The translations under genes were made by a program, and so were the position numbers. A DNA stretch of 64,000 nt from Thermaurantimonas aggregans (GTDB lineage Bacteria; Bacteroidota; Bacteroidia; Flavobacteriales; Schleiferiaceae): the NCBI RefSeq assembly GCF_003851885.1, contig NZ_BHZE01000005.1, forward strand, positions 1-64,000, written 5' to 3'. The stretch's first letter is position 1. The number at the start of each line of letters is the position of its first letter. Below, piece by piece: positions 63,654-64,000 of the stretch. The notes under the pieces are model-generated. The model made no database searches and was not told the DNA's origin. It worked only from the letters and a program-made list of their open reading frames with translations.

Positions 63654-63690
63654 GGCCGACATTCCGGCTTCGCTGCAAAGAATGCCGGCC
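63654..63690. repeat. Hairpin in terminal repeat region
   Basis: GGCCGACATTC (63654-63664) pairs with GAATGCCGGCC (63680-63690) with one A/C mismatch around 15 bases. It lies between the two 109-bp direct repeats. Confidence 0.6.
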
Positions 63691-63719
63691 GTAGCTGTCG
63701 TGGCGAAAAGGATTTCAGG

Positions 63720-63762
63720 CTTGACCTTTTTGGTTCCTTTTTGTGTCAAGACAAAAAGGAAC
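63720..63762. repeat. 12-bp inverted repeat with loop complementary to its flank
   Basis: GTTCCTTTTTGT (63733-63744) pairs perfectly with ACAAAAAGGAAC (63751-63762). The 6-base loop GTCAAG (63745-63750) is the exact complement of CTTGAC just upstream (63720-63725), which allows a pseudoknot or an alternative hairpin. Similar CAAAAAGGAAC-type palindromes recur in Bacteroidota genomes, from memory. Confidence 0.7.
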
Positions 63763-63891
63763 GCCCGCGCGGCAGCGCATTCATATAGTCCAAAACGATA
63801 AACCTAACGAAAACCCACACCCCTTCAACACCCATTAGCGAGTCCTGCAGGCAATAATTCCCCCCTAATAAATCCAATGGAAATAGAGCCG

Positions 63892-64000
63892 CAGATCCCG
63901 ACAAATCTCCCCTGAGCTTTCGTCGGTAGGCAGATGGAGGTGGTAAGTAGAAAAAAGCCCTTAAAACATTTTCGCCCTGCGACACAAGGCAGGCATTCCC
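63892..64000. repeat. 109-bp direct repeat, copy 2 (cut by window end)
   Basis: Second copy of 63474-63582; the window ends inside or at the end of it, so the true repeat may be longer. The 860 bp from 63140 to the window end contain only repeat elements and no gene I can support. Confidence 0.85.

Noticed and set aside
63516-63985. Two ORFs (plus 63516-63788, minus 63746-63985) in the terminal region
   Set aside because: Both run through repeats and hairpins, overlap each other on opposite strands, have no recognisable domain and no promoter or start signal; they are by-products of GC-rich repeats.
1-64000. CRISPR arrays, tRNA/rRNA genes, phage or IS transposases
   Set aside because: Looked for regularly spaced short repeats, T-loop motifs and transposase motifs; none found. 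The repeats seen are dispersed structured elements instead.

Overview
The window reads as one contiguous piece of a Bacteroidota (Bacteroidetes) chromosome. The evidence is a set of lineage-typical features. Secreted proteins carry type IX secretion (T9SS) C-terminal domains and a gliding-type CHU_C end. There is a TonB-dependent receptor, and families such as GSCFA, DUF1015, DUF6029, DUF3050, MbnP and BatA. Starts mostly lack a clear Shine-Dalgarno, and several are preceded by the Bacteroidota -7 box TAnnTTTG. I saw no rRNA, tRNA, CRISPR, phage or transposase gene. The genus cannot be fixed from what I see.

Layout. 0.2-4.7 kb: CBS/GSCFA pair, DUF1015, a small membrane protein and an EamA transporter. 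4.9-9.8 kb (minus): operon of O-antigen-ligase/TPR protein, MscS channel, Ppx/GppA phosphatase and an NtrC-type response regulator with no DNA-binding domain. 9.9-11.3 kb: DUF486, rhodanese lipoprotein and haem-binding DUF3365 protein, followed by a terminator and a structured dispersed repeat. 11.6-20.5 kb: gcvT, S41 protease with a barrel-like partner, FeS-type photolyase, kelch T9SS protein, PIN-PhoH and an acyl-CoA-dehydrogenase-like protein. 20.8-30.7 kb: CDF metal transporter, DUF4442, cysD, MFS, TonB receptor facing an MbnP-like lipoprotein, and pyruvate dehydrogenase pdhA-pdhC. 30.9-36.2 kb: recQ, DUF3050, DUF6029. 36.3-42.6 kb (minus, AT-rich): translationally coupled rpe, BatA-like protein, non-catalytic dihydroorotase homologue and M1 peptidase. 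42.7-51.7 kb: HMA protein, hisS, a 1165-residue SBBP/CHU_C surface protein and ileS. 51.8-55.2 kb: cinA and an M43 protease. 55.4-63.1 kb (minus): a complete histidine operon hisG-D-C-B-H-A-F-IE. 63.2-64 kb: repeats only.

The most interesting system is at the head of the his operon. A 30-codon leader peptide with ten histidines (63031-63123) is followed by a GC-rich hairpin with a T-tract just before hisG. The leader RNA can form mutually exclusive 1:2, 2:3 and 3:4 stems, which is textbook ribosome-stalling attenuation in a Bacteroidota setting. The leader start lies 5 nt from a perfect -7 box, so the transcript may be nearly leaderless. The same operon is split between hisC and hisB by a structured repeat of about 260 bp, and upstream of its promoter lies a second copy of the repeat found at 11.4 kb. 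The two copies keep their flanks but change sequence inside their stems. Other points of interest are an isoleucyl-tRNA synthetase whose class I signature is GIHH (positions swapped relative to HIGH), a dihydroorotase-like pseudoenzyme, and a pseudoknot-like repeat hairpin at the window end.
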